Origin: Asanoa ferruginea
GTDB lineage: Bacteria; Actinomycetota; Actinomycetes; Mycobacteriales; Micromonosporaceae
Assembly: GCF_003387075.1 (NCBI RefSeq)
Contig: NZ_QUMQ01000001.1
Span: 8,432,001-8,496,000, forward strand
Direction of reading: 5' to 3'
Length of the DNA stretch: 64,000 nt
This document shows, in pieces, positions 16,857 through 26,538 of this stretch (position 1 is the stretch's first letter; every line of letters starts with the position of its first letter). Position numbers and translations under genes: made by a program. Below the pieces are notes generated by a model. It had not been told where the DNA came from and searched no databases. It worked only from the letters and a program-made list of their open reading frames with translations.

Positions 16857-17803
16857 TCCGTTTCCTGCAACCGTGGTGGCTGCTGGCCCTTGTGCCGGTC
16901 GTCCTCGTCGCCGCCGCGTACGTCTGGCGGCAGTTGCGCCGCAAGGACTACGCGATGCGGTTCACCAACGTCGAGCTGCTCCGGTCGCTCGCGCCGCGCG
17001 GCTTGGGCTGGCGCAAGCACGTCTCGGCCGGCGCCCTGCTGCTCAGCCTGCTCGCTCTGGCGCTGGCGATGGCCCGCCCGTCGGTCGACCGCGAGCTACC
17101 GCTGGAGCGCGCGACGATCATGCTGGCCATCGACGTGTCGCTGTCGATGGAGGCCAGCGACGTAGCGCCGACTCGCCTCGAGGCAGCGCAGGTGGCCGCG
17201 AAACAGTTCGTCGAGGAACTGCCGGCGACCTACAACCTGGGGCTGGTCTCGTTCGCCAAGTCGGCCAACGTGCTGGTCGCGCCGACCAAGGACCGCTCCG
17301 CGATCACCGCGGCCATCGACGGGCTGACCCTGGCCGAGGCAACCGCGACGGGCGAGGCGGTCTTCACCTGCCTCGACGCGATCCGCACGGTGCCCGCCGA
17401 CGGCGCCGACGGCGCGCCACCGGCCCGCATCGTGCTGCTCTCCGACGGCTTCCGCACCGCCGGGCGCCCGATGGAGGAAGCGGCCGGGGCCGCGCAGGCG
17501 GCCAACGTGCCGGTGTCGACGATCGCGTTCGGCACTGACAATGGCACGGTCGACATCGGGGGTCAGCTACAGCGGGTGCCGGTCGACCGGCTCGCGCTGG
17601 CGCAGCTCGCTGAGTCGACGAGTGGGTTCTTCTACGAGGCGGCCAGCGCGGCTGAGCTCAAGCGGGTCTATGAAGATATGGGCAGCTCGATCGGCCATCG
17701 GGTGGAGCCCCGCGAGGTCACCCACTGGTATGCGGGTTTCGCACTTCTCTTCGGCCTGATCGCGGCCGGTCTCAGCCTGATCTGGTCGTCGCGACTGCCC
17801 TGA
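16853..17803 (+). CDS. VWA domain membrane protein (BatA-like)
   Basis: This 316-residue protein has an N-terminal transmembrane pair (residues 6-24 and 56-78), a VWA domain with the MIDAS motif DVSLSMEA near residue 95, and a final transmembrane segment near residues 290-310. It is the BatA-type partner of MoxR and DUF58. The ATG overlaps the DUF58 stop, which completes a three-gene operon. The VWA domain, with its metal-ion adhesion site, would face the cell exterior or periplasmic side. No downstream BatB-like gene is present. Confidence 0.9.
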   Translation: MIRFLQPWWLLALVPVVLVAAAYVWRQLRRKDYAMRFTNVELLRSLAPRGLGWRKHVSAGALLLSLLALALAMARPSVDRELPLERATIMLAIDVSLSMEASDVAPTRLEAAQVAAKQFVEELPATYNLGLVSFAKSANVLVAPTKDRSAITAAIDGLTLAEATATGEAVFTCLDAIRTVPADGADGAPPARIVLLSDGFRTAGRPMEEAAGAAQAANVPVSTIAFGTDNGTVDIGGQLQRVPVDRLALAQLAESTSGFFYEAASAAELKRVYEDMGSSIGHRVEPREVTHWYAGFALLFGLIAAGLSLIWSSRLP

Positions 17804-18379
17804 CCGGGCCAGCCGGCACTCCGCCCGCTTGGTCCTGCGAGTCGGTGGACCTATCCAGCGGAGGGTGAAACTGAGCCGGCCATGGGGTACCGACCGGGGC
17901 TGGGGTTAGCCGAATAGCGGCGCAGTAGCCGGCGGCCCGGGATGGCCAGATACTGGCGACCGGCAAGCCGGATGCCCGCCTCACGGCCAGCGACCGGGCC
18001 AAGCTGCACGCCGGCAGCCCGACCGGAGGCCGGGGCGGGCCAAGCCGGATGCCGGCTTGAGGGCCGGCGACGAGGCCAAGCCGGGTACCTGCGTCACAAC
18101 CGGCCATTGGGGCCTAGCCAGATGCGGGCCGCACGCCGGCGGGGGGAGCCAAGCCGGGTACCGGCCTCGCGCCCCACGGGCGGAGCCAAGCCGGGTACCG
18201 GCCTCGCGCCCCACGGGCGGAGCCAAGCCCGATGCCGGCCTCGCGGCCGGCGGCCTCGGATTGGCCGGCCTGCGCCGCACCCGAGGTCGGGCTTGCGTCG
18301 ATGCCCGCGTGGTGTCCCGGTGATCCCGCGGCGCCGGCAGGCGACGGGTGGCGTGGGCCGCGCTGACGGCGGATGCCGG
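17804..18379. repeat. Non-coding minisatellite between convergent genes
   Basis: This intergenic stretch carries about eight degenerate units of 37-45 bp from about 17955 to 18260, with a core like gccaagccgggtaccggcct. Two units, 18146-18182 and 18183-18219, are identical 37-mers. Because 37 is not a multiple of 3, the array cannot be a periodic coding repeat, and all long frames through it are spurious. The segment 18290-18378 resembles the right half of the MITE at 32.6 kb. No gene was found here. Confidence 0.7.
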
Positions 18380-18469
18380 TCAACTCGCGTTGTTGACCAG
18401 CATCACGACGACGACAACCCAGACGGCGGCGAGGGTGAAACCCAGTGGTGCCATCAGACGACGGTTCAT
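18380..18469 (-). CDS. Very small single-span membrane protein (29 aa)
   Basis: This 29-residue frame encodes MNRRLMAPLGF followed by a strongly hydrophobic stretch rich in Val and ending VNNAS. A GGAGA ribosome site lies 6 bases before the ATG on the minus strand, which is the main support. The pattern of a basic N-terminus and one transmembrane helix matches other tiny actinobacterial membrane proteins. Function is unknown, and expression is unproven. Confidence 0.45.
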   Translation of the reverse strand: MNRRLMAPLGFTLAAVWVVVVVMLVNNAS

Positions 18470-18623
18470 CACGGCTCTCCGATGCGACGGTGGGACTGGG
18501 AGTGCAGGGAATCGCGGCGGAGGAGAGTCGCAGCCGGACGGCGTCACGCCGAGGCCGGGCCCGAAGCGGGCGCGGCGCGGCGGGGTGCCGGCAGGGATTT
18601 CTGGCTGTCGTCGGTCGCAGCTG

Positions 18624-20084
18624 TTAGCGGGACCGGACGGCGGCCCGGCTGCGACTCGGAGGATCGCTGTCTCGCACGGCGATCACCTCCATACGTCGGC
18701 CGGGCACACGAACCATCCGTGATTCTATCCTGTGCCCGCCGCCACCGTGCCATAGGCCGGAAGGTTGGCCGGGCACCGTCCGATATGGTCGCCGCGGTCG
18801 GCCGCCCGCCGGACGCTCCGCCACGCTGGCGGCCGCTGTCGCGGGCCGCGGCAACCGACTGGTGGTGGCCCGAGCGCCCGACCCGACCGCGGCAAGCCAG
18901 GCGACCAGGGCGAGCGCGGCCAGGCGAAGCAGCCGGCCGCGATCCGCCGCCATCGCGCTGAGCCAGGCGACCGCACCGAGCGCGGCCACGCGGCGCGGCT
19001 GACCGCGATCCGCGCCGCGATCCGGCGCCATTGTCGCGAGCCGGACGACCAGCACGAGGGCGGCCGCGAACAGCGGAAGCCAGGCGAACCGGGCGGCGGC
19101 CCACGCGTATCCATCCGGCGCGGCGAGCAGCCCGGGCAGGCGGCCGCCGAGCCAGGCGACGGCGACCGTGACGGAGATCATGGTGGCCTGGTGCCACAGA
19201 TAGACCGGCAGCGCGGCGGCGTTCAGGGCGCGCACCGGGCGCCAGGTGCCGACCCGCCGCAGCCAGGGCAGCAGCAGGACCACCGCGCCGGTCTGCGCGA
19301 ACGCGAGCGCCAGTGCGGCCAGCGAGGGCGGGTCCAGGTTGGAGCGTCCCGCGCCGGGTACCCCGACGGCGCTGGCCGGGTAGCCGGCGAACATCACCAG
19401 CGCGACCACCGCGAGCGCGCCGCCGGCCAGCAACGCCCAGCCGGTACGCCGGCCGGCCAGCCGCCCGGACGCCAGCGCCACGCCGAGCACGAACGGCACC
19501 GACCAGGCGGCGACCAGCGTCGTGGGCAGGAAGCCGTAGCCGAGGTCGGCGGCGAGCACGACCGCGGCCGCCGCCACGACGAGCGGGACCGGGCCGCACC
19601 GGCGGACCAGCCGGGCGATCGGGCCGACCAACGCGGTCAGCACCAGGAACGGCAACAGGAACCACAATGGACTCAGGACCAGCTTGCCGACGGTACGCAG
19701 GGTCGCCTCGGGCACCCCGGCCAGCGCGCCGGCGGTCAGGGCGAGGCCCAGCAGACCCAGCAGGGCGGCGACCGGCACCGCCAGGACGCGCAGCCGGCGC
19801 GGCAACCGCCAACGCACCGGCGCACCAACACCGGCCGCCGGCGCCGGGCGTGGGCGGGCCGCCGACGCCGCGGCGGCGTATCCGCCGGCCAGGAAGAACA
19901 GGCCCAGCGTCTGGAACAGCCAACTCACCGGCTGGAGCGCGGGTAGCGCGGCCAGTGGGCTGTTCACATGCAGGGCGCCGTCGTCGCCGAGCACGAGTGC
20001 GGTGACCAGCCAGTGCCCGAGCACCACGCCGGCGATGGCGATTGCCCGCACGGCGTCGATTCCGGCGTCCCGGCGGGCGGTCAT
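18624..20084 (-). CDS. Acyltransferase family membrane protein
   Basis: This 486-residue polytopic protein of the acyltransferase-3 type begins MTARRDAGIDAVRAIAIAGVVLGHWLVTAL, which contains the family's R..A...V...H active motif (His24). Around ten transmembrane segments follow. Such proteins acylate sugars or cell-envelope polymers from the cytoplasmic side. The last 90 residues are Arg/Ala-rich and unlike the family, so they may be a poorly conserved tail. The start overlaps the stop of the DUF1023 hydrolase gene (ATGA), so the two form an operon. Confidence 0.8.
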   Translation of the reverse strand: MTARRDAGIDAVRAIAIAGVVLGHWLVTALVLGDDGALHVNSPLAALPALQPVSWLFQTLGLFFLAGGYAAAASAARPRPAPAAGVGAPVRWRLPRRLRVLAVPVAALLGLLGLALTAGALAGVPEATLRTVGKLVLSPLWFLLPFLVLTALVGPIARLVRRCGPVPLVVAAAAVVLAADLGYGFLPTTLVAAWSVPFVLGVALASGRLAGRRTGWALLAGGALAVVALVMFAGYPASAVGVPGAGRSNLDPPSLAALALAFAQTGAVVLLLPWLRRVGTWRPVRALNAAALPVYLWHQATMISVTVAVAWLGGRLPGLLAAPDGYAWAAARFAWLPLFAAALVLVVRLATMAPDRGADRGQPRRVAALGAVAWLSAMAADRGRLLRLAALALVAWLAAVGSGARATTSRLPRPATAAASVAERPAGGRPRRPYRTVPGQPSGLWHGGGGHRIESRMVRVPGRRMEVIAVRDSDPPSRSRAAVRSR

Positions 20085-20968
20085 TTGGTCACCACGGCGG
20101 CGATGGCGGCCAGGCTGGCCGTACCCGGTGAGAAGTAGAAATCATGTCCCTGCACTCCCCCGGTGGGCAGCGCGGTGGCGCCGAACGAGTCGCTCGACGG
20201 GCGGGTGCCCAGGCCCAGGCCGAGCAGGCGCACCTGGGGTATGCGGCGGATCCAGTCGGTGGGCGCCAGCGCGCTGTAGACGGCCGCTCGCGTGTGCAGG
20301 TCGGCCACGTCGTCGGCGCCCATGCCCGGCGCGCCCAGCGCGACCAGCGCGGTCACCTGCGGCGGCAGCGCGGGCGCGGCGAGGCCGACCACCACGGCGC
20401 CGTAGCTGTGGCCGATCAGGGTGATCCGGGCGTCCGGCCGGCGGTCGGCCAGCCAGCGGGTGAACGCGTCCAGGTTGCGGGCTCCGGCGTGCGCGCGGAC
20501 CTCGCGGGCCGCCTCCAGGCCGATGCCCTCCGGCGGGTCGTAGCCGAGCCAGGCGACGACCGCGATCTTCGCCTCCGGGTCGGCGGCGGCGGCCGCGGAG
20601 TAGACCTCGCGGGCCTGGGTCGCCGGTGCCCGCCGCTCGACGCCGCCGAGGCCGCTGGTGAACGTCGCCAGTGTGGTATCGACGCCGGGCACCACGACCG
20701 CGATCCGGTCGGCGGTGGCCAGGTCGCCGACCACCTCGACCGCCGTGCCGTCGCCGCGCGGGTCGAACTCGAGGAACCGGCGACCGGAGCCGACCCAACC
20801 GGCGTACGCGCCACCGGCCGCCCGCATCGCCGCCGCTGCCGCCGGGTAGGCCGCCGCGGGCGTCGCACCTGCTGCGGGCGCGGCCACGGCCGGGGTGGAA
20901 CTGGGGACCAGCAGGCCGGCGCCGAGCGTCGCGGCGAGGCCGCCGAAGAGGAGTGTCCGTCGTTTCAT
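20081..20968 (-). CDS. Secreted alpha/beta hydrolase, DUF1023 family
   Basis: This 295-residue protein has a twin-Arg-like signal (MKRRTLLFGGLAATLGAGLL) followed by an Ala/Pro-rich stretch. The nucleophile elbow GHSYGAVVVG and the late His in GVQGHDFYF fit a serine esterase with a DUF1023 fold. The acid residue is likely Asp in APTDWIRR or nearby. The cargo is probably exported and acts on an ester outside the cell. It is coupled to the acyltransferase downstream, suggesting related envelope chemistry. Confidence 0.85.
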   Translation of the reverse strand: MKRRTLLFGGLAATLGAGLLVPSSTPAVAAPAAGATPAAAYPAAAAAMRAAGGAYAGWVGSGRRFLEFDPRGDGTAVEVVGDLATADRIAVVVPGVDTTLATFTSGLGGVERRAPATQAREVYSAAAAADPEAKIAVVAWLGYDPPEGIGLEAAREVRAHAGARNLDAFTRWLADRRPDARITLIGHSYGAVVVGLAAPALPPQVTALVALGAPGMGADDVADLHTRAAVYSALAPTDWIRRIPQVRLLGLGLGTRPSSDSFGATALPTGGVQGHDFYFSPGTASLAAIAAVVTK

Positions 20969-21051
20969 GCGGCGAACGATGCCGGTGTGAACGGTGGTGA
21001 ATCGTCGTACCGGAGCGTGGTCTTGGTTGTGCTACCTCAGGATTACGGGGG

Positions 21052-21717
21052 CTACTCCCCCGCGGCGACGAGGCCCGTCTCGTAGGCGAGGACGACCGCC
21101 TGGGCGCGGTCGCGCAGGGCCAGCTTGGCCAGGATGCGGCCGACGTGGGTCTTCACCGTCTGCTCGGCGACGACGAGGTCGGCGGCGATCTCCTGATTGG
21201 ACCGGCCGCGGGCGATCAGCCGCAGCACCTCGGTCTCCCGCGGGGTCAGGGACGACAGCGCGGTCGGCCGCGGCCGGGCCGGGCCCGGGCGGGCGGTGAA
21301 CTCGGCGATCAGCCGGCGGGTCACCGAGGGTGCCAGCAGCGCCTCGCCGCCGGCGACCACCCGCACGGCGTTGACCAGGTCGGCGGCGGGCGCGTCCTTG
21401 AGCAGGAAGCCGCTGGCGCCGGCCCGCAGCGCCTCGTAGACGTAGTCGTCGAGGTCGAAGGTGGTCAGCACGAGCACCCTGGGCGGCGCGTCGGCTGGCC
21501 GGCCGGCGAGCAGCCGGCGGGTCGCCTCCAGGCCGTCGAGCACCGGCATCCGAATGTCCATCAGCACCACGTCGGGGTCGAGGCGGCGGCTTTCGGCGAC
21601 CGCCTGTGCCCCGTCGGCGGCCGCGCCGACCACCACCATGTCGGTCTGGGCCGCGAGCAGCGCGCCGAAGCCCTCGCGGACCATCGCCTGGTCGTCGGCG
21701 ATGAGGACTTTGATCAC
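21052..21717 (-). CDS. Two-component response regulator, NarL/LuxR family
   Basis: This 221-residue regulator has an N-terminal receiver with phospho-acceptor Asp54 (VVLMDIRMP) and acidic pocket IADDQ near residue 7. The C-terminal LuxR HTH is marked by LTPRETEVLRLIARGRSNQE. The gene start overlaps the kinase stop (ATGA), so kinase and regulator are co-expressed. The target is unknown, and no adjacent transporter suggests one. Confidence 0.92.
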   Translation of the reverse strand: MIKVLIADDQAMVREGFGALLAAQTDMVVVGAAADGAQAVAESRRLDPDVVLMDIRMPVLDGLEATRRLLAGRPADAPPRVLVLTTFDLDDYVYEALRAGASGFLLKDAPAADLVNAVRVVAGGEALLAPSVTRRLIAEFTARPGPARPRPTALSSLTPRETEVLRLIARGRSNQEIAADLVVAEQTVKTHVGRILAKLALRDRAQAVVLAYETGLVAAGE

Positions 21718-22982
21718 GCGTCCTGCCCTTCCGGTATCACCTCGCGCGCCGCGGCCGGCAGCGTCGCCGCCACCGCGAACCCACCGAACACCGTAGGCCC
21801 GGCGTCGAACGTGCCGCCCAGCAGCGTGGCGCGTTCGTGCATGCCGGCGATCCCGTGCCCGTCGCCCGGCTCGGTCGGCGTCGCCGGCGGGTCGTTTTCC
21901 ACCCGCACCGCCACGGCGTCGGCGTCGCGGGTGACCGCCACCCGGACCGCGGCGCCGGGCGCGTGCCGGGCCGCGTTGGCCAGGGCCTCCTGCACGATCC
22001 GGTAGGCGGCCAGCGCGACCGGGCCCTCCTCGTCGGGCACCGAGCCGTGCAGGGTGATCGGCACGCCGGCGCGGCGGGCGGTCTCCACCAGCTCGGTGAT
22101 GTCGGCCAGGCCAGGCTGGGGCGCGGTCAGGGCGGGCGCCGCCTCGCTGCGCAGCACGCCGAGCAGGCGGCGCATGTCGGTCATGGCGGCGCGGGCCGAG
22201 CCGGCGATCGACCCGAACTCCTGCCGCACCGGGTCATCCATGCCCGGCAGCCGGAACGGCGCGGTCTCGGCCTGCACGGCGATCATCGACATGTGGTGTG
22301 CGACCACGTCGTGCATCTCGCGGGCGATCCGGGTGCGCTCCTCGAGCACCGCCCGGCGGGCCTTCTCCAGCTCGGACTGCTCCTCCTGGTCGGCGAGCTG
22401 TGCGGTCAGCGCGCGGGCGCGTTCGCGCTGCCGGCGGATCTGGTCGCCGACGATGAGCACGAGCAGGAACAGGATCGAGACGCCCCATGCGTTGGCGGCG
22501 TTGACGTAGAAGAAGACCGGGGCGAGCGTGAGCAGCCCGGCCCAGGCGACGACGCCGGAGTTGGCGCGCAGCGCCAGGGCGAACAGCACGATCAGGAAGA
22601 AGACGATCTGCACCGGATTCCACGGCCAGGCGTCGGTCGACGGAGCCTGCATCGTGCCGAAGAACAGCATCACGAACGACAGCCGCCAGGCCCAGAGCGG
22701 GCGGTGGTAGGCCAGCAGGATCGGCAGGGTGCTGGCGAAGCCGAGCAGACCGGCGACCTGGCCCTGGATGTGGCGGGCGCCGATCAGATATTGCGTGGCC
22801 GCCACGCCCAGGCCGAGCACGGCGAGAAGGGCCAGCGGCACGACCAGCGAGCGCCAGCGCTGCCACCACCGGTCGAGCCGGGGCGAGAGCGGCCGACGCC
22901 CGGGCGTCGGCGGGAAGTCTTTCCCGATCAGCACCCGGCGCAGGTCCCGCAGGCTGCCCTGGGGGAGGCTCTCGTTCACCAT
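21714..22982 (-). CDS. Two-component sensor histidine kinase (HisKA_3 type)
   Basis: This 422-residue kinase has about five N-terminal transmembrane segments (residues 45-165), a coiled segment, then the dimerisation/phospho-His motif REMHDVVAHHMSMIAVQAE. The ATPase region carries YRIVQEALANAARHAPGA (N box) and GHGIAGMHERA (G box). It is the LiaS/NarX-like class that pairs with LuxR regulators. I chose the ATG at 22982 because the longer in-frame extension on the same strand crosses the fabG region. The ligand is unknown. Confidence 0.9.
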   Translation of the reverse strand: MVNESLPQGSLRDLRRVLIGKDFPPTPGRRPLSPRLDRWWQRWRSLVVPLALLAVLGLGVAATQYLIGARHIQGQVAGLLGFASTLPILLAYHRPLWAWRLSFVMLFFGTMQAPSTDAWPWNPVQIVFFLIVLFALALRANSGVVAWAGLLTLAPVFFYVNAANAWGVSILFLLVLIVGDQIRRQRERARALTAQLADQEEQSELEKARRAVLEERTRIAREMHDVVAHHMSMIAVQAETAPFRLPGMDDPVRQEFGSIAGSARAAMTDMRRLLGVLRSEAAPALTAPQPGLADITELVETARRAGVPITLHGSVPDEEGPVALAAYRIVQEALANAARHAPGAAVRVAVTRDADAVAVRVENDPPATPTEPGDGHGIAGMHERATLLGGTFDAGPTVFGGFAVAATLPAAAREVIPEGQDA

Positions 22983-23106
22983 CAGGACGCTACGCGGCGG
23001 GTACGACAGGACGCGTGCCCCTGCGGAGCCATCCCGAGTGTCATACCCGGGTATGAGAATCACAGCTGGGCATGGCGGTTTCGCAGTACCGCTCAGTAGG
23101 CCGTAA

Positions 23107-23853
<747 letters not shown>

Positions 23854-23880
23854 TCTTCTAACGAACAGAAAGGCTGCACC

Positions 23881-24663
23881 GTGGCAGGACTGCTGGAGGG
23901 CAAGCGACTCCTGATCACCGGCGTGATCACCGACCAGTCGATCGCGTTCTCGGTGGCCAAGCTGGCCCAGGAAAACGGCGCCACCGTGGTGCTGACCGGT
24001 TTCGGCCGGATGTCGCTGGTCGAGCGGATCGCCAAGCGGCTGCCCGCCGAGGCGCCGGTGATCGAGCTCGACGTGACCAACCAGGAGCACCTCGACACGC
24101 TCGCCGAGAAGGTCGGCAAGCACCTCGACGGCGTCGACGGCCTGGTGCACTCGATCGGGTTCGCCCCCGCGACCGCGCTCGGCGGCCAGTTCCTGGAGAC
24201 CAAGTGGGAAGACGTGGCCACCGCGCTGCACGTCTCGACGTTCTCCTACAAGTCGCTCGCGATGGCGGCGCTGCCGCTGATGCAGCGGGGCTCCTCGGTG
24301 GTCGGCCTGACCTTCGACGCGACCAAGGCGTGGCCGGTCTACGACTGGATGGGCGTGGCCAAGGCCGGGCTCGAGTCGGCGTCCCGTTACCTCGCGCTAC
24401 ACCTGGGCAAGCAGGGCATCCGGAGCAACCTGGTGTCGGCGGGGCCGCTGCGCACGATGGCGGCGCGGTCCATCCCCGGCTTCGAGCAGTTCGAAGACGC
24501 CTGGACCCGGCGCGCTCCGCTGGGCTGGGACCTGCAGGATCAGGAGCCGGCCGCCAAGGCCGTATTGGCGCTGATCAGCGACTGGTTCCCGGCAACCACG
24601 GGCGAGATCATCCACGTCGATGGCGGATATCACGCCCTGGGTGCCGAGAGCGCACCGGTCTAG
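23881..24663 (+). CDS. inhA: Enoyl-ACP reductase InhA/FabI
   Basis: This 260-residue NADH-dependent enoyl-ACP reductase performs the last step of fatty-acid elongation. Signs are GVITDQSIAFSVAKLAQENGA (cofactor site), LVHSIGFAP, and the catalytic Tyr/Lys in VYDWMGVAKAGLESASRYLA. It matches the mycobacterial InhA subgroup more than classical FabI. GTG at 23881 follows an AAAGG element. The gene is between fabG and hemH in one operon. Confidence 0.93.
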   Translation: MAGLLEGKRLLITGVITDQSIAFSVAKLAQENGATVVLTGFGRMSLVERIAKRLPAEAPVIELDVTNQEHLDTLAEKVGKHLDGVDGLVHSIGFAPATALGGQFLETKWEDVATALHVSTFSYKSLAMAALPLMQRGSSVVGLTFDATKAWPVYDWMGVAKAGLESASRYLALHLGKQGIRSNLVSAGPLRTMAARSIPGFEQFEDAWTRRAPLGWDLQDQEPAAKAVLALISDWFPATTGEIIHVDGGYHALGAESAPV

Positions 24664-24685
24664 ACCAACAAGGCACAATCGTCTG

Positions 24686-25726
24686 ATGCCGTACGACGCA
24701 TTGGTCCTGGTTTCGTTCGGCGGCCCGGAACGCCCGGAAGACGTGATTCCATTTCTGGAGAACGTCACCCGGGGCCGGGGCGTGCCTCCGGAACGCCTCG
24801 CCGCGGTCGCCGAGCACTACTACCACTTCGGCGGGGTCTCCCCGATCAACCAGCAATGCCGAGAGCTGCTGGCCGCGATCGAGGGCGATTTCGCGGCCAA
24901 CGGCCTCGACCTGCCGGTCTACTGGGGCAACCGCAACTGGGACCCGATGCTGACCGACACCGTGGCGACCATGAAGGCCGACGGCGTCCAGCACGCCCTG
25001 GCGTTCGTGACGAGCGCCTACGGCGGCTTCTCGTCGTGCCGGCAATACCAGGACGACATCGCCAAGGCCCGCGCGGCGGTCGGGCCGGACGCCCCCGTGA
25101 TCGAGAAGCTGCGGCACTTCGCCGACCATCCCGGCTTCGTGGAGCCGCACGCCGACGCGGTCCGGGCCGCGCTGGGCACGCTCGACCCGGCCCGGCGGGC
25201 AACGACCCGCCTGGTGTTCACGGCGCACTCGATCCCGACCGGGATGGCCGTGACAGCCGGCCCGCCGCCGGTGACGCCGCCCGGCCGCTACGTCGCCCAG
25301 CTGCGCGAGACGGCCGCCCTGGTCGCCGCGGCCGCCGCACCCGACCTCCCGTGGGACCTGGTCTGGCAGAGCCGCTCCGGCCCGCCCCAGGTGCCGTGGC
25401 TGGAGCCCGACGTCAACGACCACCTGGCCGCGCTGGCCGACACCGGGGTGACCGGGGTGGTGGTCAGCCCGATCGGCTTCGTCTCCGACCACCTGGAGGT
25501 GATCTGGGACCTCGACAACGAGGCCGCGGCGACCGCGAAGAGCCGAAACCTGGACTTCGTGAGGGCCGCCACACCCGGCACCGACCCCCGATTCGTCGCG
25601 ATGGTCCGCGAGCTGGTGCTCGAGCGGGTCGAAGACACCGAGACGCAACGACGGCTCGGTAGCCTTCCGTTCTGGGACACCTGTCCCGCCGACTGCTGCA
25701 CGCCACCAGCCAGGAGACCGTCATGA
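24686..25726 (+). CDS. hemH: Ferrochelatase (coproporphyrin-type)
   Basis: This 346-residue enzyme inserts iron into the porphyrin macrocycle; actinobacterial members act on coproporphyrin III. LVLVSFGGPERPEDVIPFLE is the family N-terminus, and the catalytic His and Glu are in FTAHSIPTGM and SDHLEVIWDLD. Cys in SSCRQYQ and the C-terminal CPADCC match the positions of the iron-sulfur cluster ligands in actinobacterial ferrochelatases. It is in the fabG-inhA operon, and its stop overlaps the HAD gene start (ATGA). Confidence 0.93.
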   Translation: MPYDALVLVSFGGPERPEDVIPFLENVTRGRGVPPERLAAVAEHYYHFGGVSPINQQCRELLAAIEGDFAANGLDLPVYWGNRNWDPMLTDTVATMKADGVQHALAFVTSAYGGFSSCRQYQDDIAKARAAVGPDAPVIEKLRHFADHPGFVEPHADAVRAALGTLDPARRATTRLVFTAHSIPTGMAVTAGPPPVTPPGRYVAQLRETAALVAAAAAPDLPWDLVWQSRSGPPQVPWLEPDVNDHLAALADTGVTGVVVSPIGFVSDHLEVIWDLDNEAAATAKSRNLDFVRAATPGTDPRFVAMVRELVLERVEDTETQRRLGSLPFWDTCPADCCTPPARRPS

Positions 25727-26502
25727 CCGAGCGCAAGGCGATCGAGAGCTGGCTGACCGACATGGACGGCGTGCTCATCCACGAGGGTCAGCCGGTCCCC
25801 GGCGCGCCCGAGTTCCTGCGCAGGATGCGCGCGAGCGGCAAGCCGTTCCTGGTGCTGACCAACAACTCGATCTACACCCCGCGCGACCTCCAGGCCCGCC
25901 TGGCCCGGATGGACCTGCACCTGGCCGAGGAGTCGATCTGGACCGCGGCCCTGGCCACGGCCCAGTTCCTGAGCGACCAGCGCCCGGGCGGCTCGGCCTA
26001 CGTGATCGGCGAGGCCGGCCTGACCACGGCGATGCACGCGGTCGGCTACGTGCTGTCCGACTACGCGCCGGACTACGTGGTGCTCGGCGAGACCCGCACC
26101 TACAGCTTCGAGGCCATCACCAAGGCCGTCCGCCTGATCAACGACGGCGCCCGCTTCATCTGCACCAACCCGGACCCGACGGGCCCGTCGACCGAGGGCG
26201 CGCTGCCCGCGGCGGGGTCGGTGGCCGCGATGATCGAGAAGGCCACCGGCAAGGCGCCCTATTTCGTCGGCAAGCCCAACCCGATGATGATGCGGTCGGC
26301 CCTGAACACGATCGCCGGCCACTCGGAAAGCACGGCCATGATCGGCGACCGCATGGACACCGACATCCTCTGCGGGCTCGAAGCCGGCCTGGAGACGATC
26401 CTGGTCCTGACCGGCATCAGCAACCGCGTCGAGGCGGAGCGCTACCCCTACCGCCCGAGCCGCATCGTCGACTCGGTCGCCGACCTGATCGACGAACTCT
26501 AG
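25723..26502 (+). CDS. HAD-IIA family phosphatase (NagD-like)
   Basis: This 259-residue phosphatase has the HAD motifs LTDMDGVL (the nucleophile is D in DMDG), VLTNNS, GKPNPMMM (Lys) and MIGDRMDTDI (metal Asp). These match class IIA enzymes such as NagD or p-nitrophenyl phosphatases, which act on small phosphorylated metabolites. It is the last gene of the fabG-inhA-hemH operon and is followed by a strong terminator hairpin. Confidence 0.92.
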   Translation: MTERKAIESWLTDMDGVLIHEGQPVPGAPEFLRRMRASGKPFLVLTNNSIYTPRDLQARLARMDLHLAEESIWTAALATAQFLSDQRPGGSAYVIGEAGLTTAMHAVGYVLSDYAPDYVVLGETRTYSFEAITKAVRLINDGARFICTNPDPTGPSTEGALPAAGSVAAMIEKATGKAPYFVGKPNPMMMRSALNTIAGHSESTAMIGDRMDTDILCGLEAGLETILVLTGISNRVEAERYPYRPSRIVDSVADLIDEL

Positions 26503-26504
26503 GA

Positions 26505-26532
26505 GTTGGGCCGGCGAGTTCGCCGGCCCAAC
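26505..26532. terminator. Bidirectional terminator hairpin
   Basis: A perfect 13-bp inverted repeat (26505-26517 with 26520-26532) lies between the convergent HAD and aminopeptidase P genes. It is GC-rich with a two-base gap at the apex and no T-run. It would stop transcripts from both sides. Confidence 0.75.
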
Positions 26533-26538
26533 AACCGA

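Noticed and set aside
17981-18280. A 99-codon open frame inside the minisatellite
   Set aside because: The 37-bp repeat period is not a multiple of three, so no frame is periodic; no ribosome site was seen.
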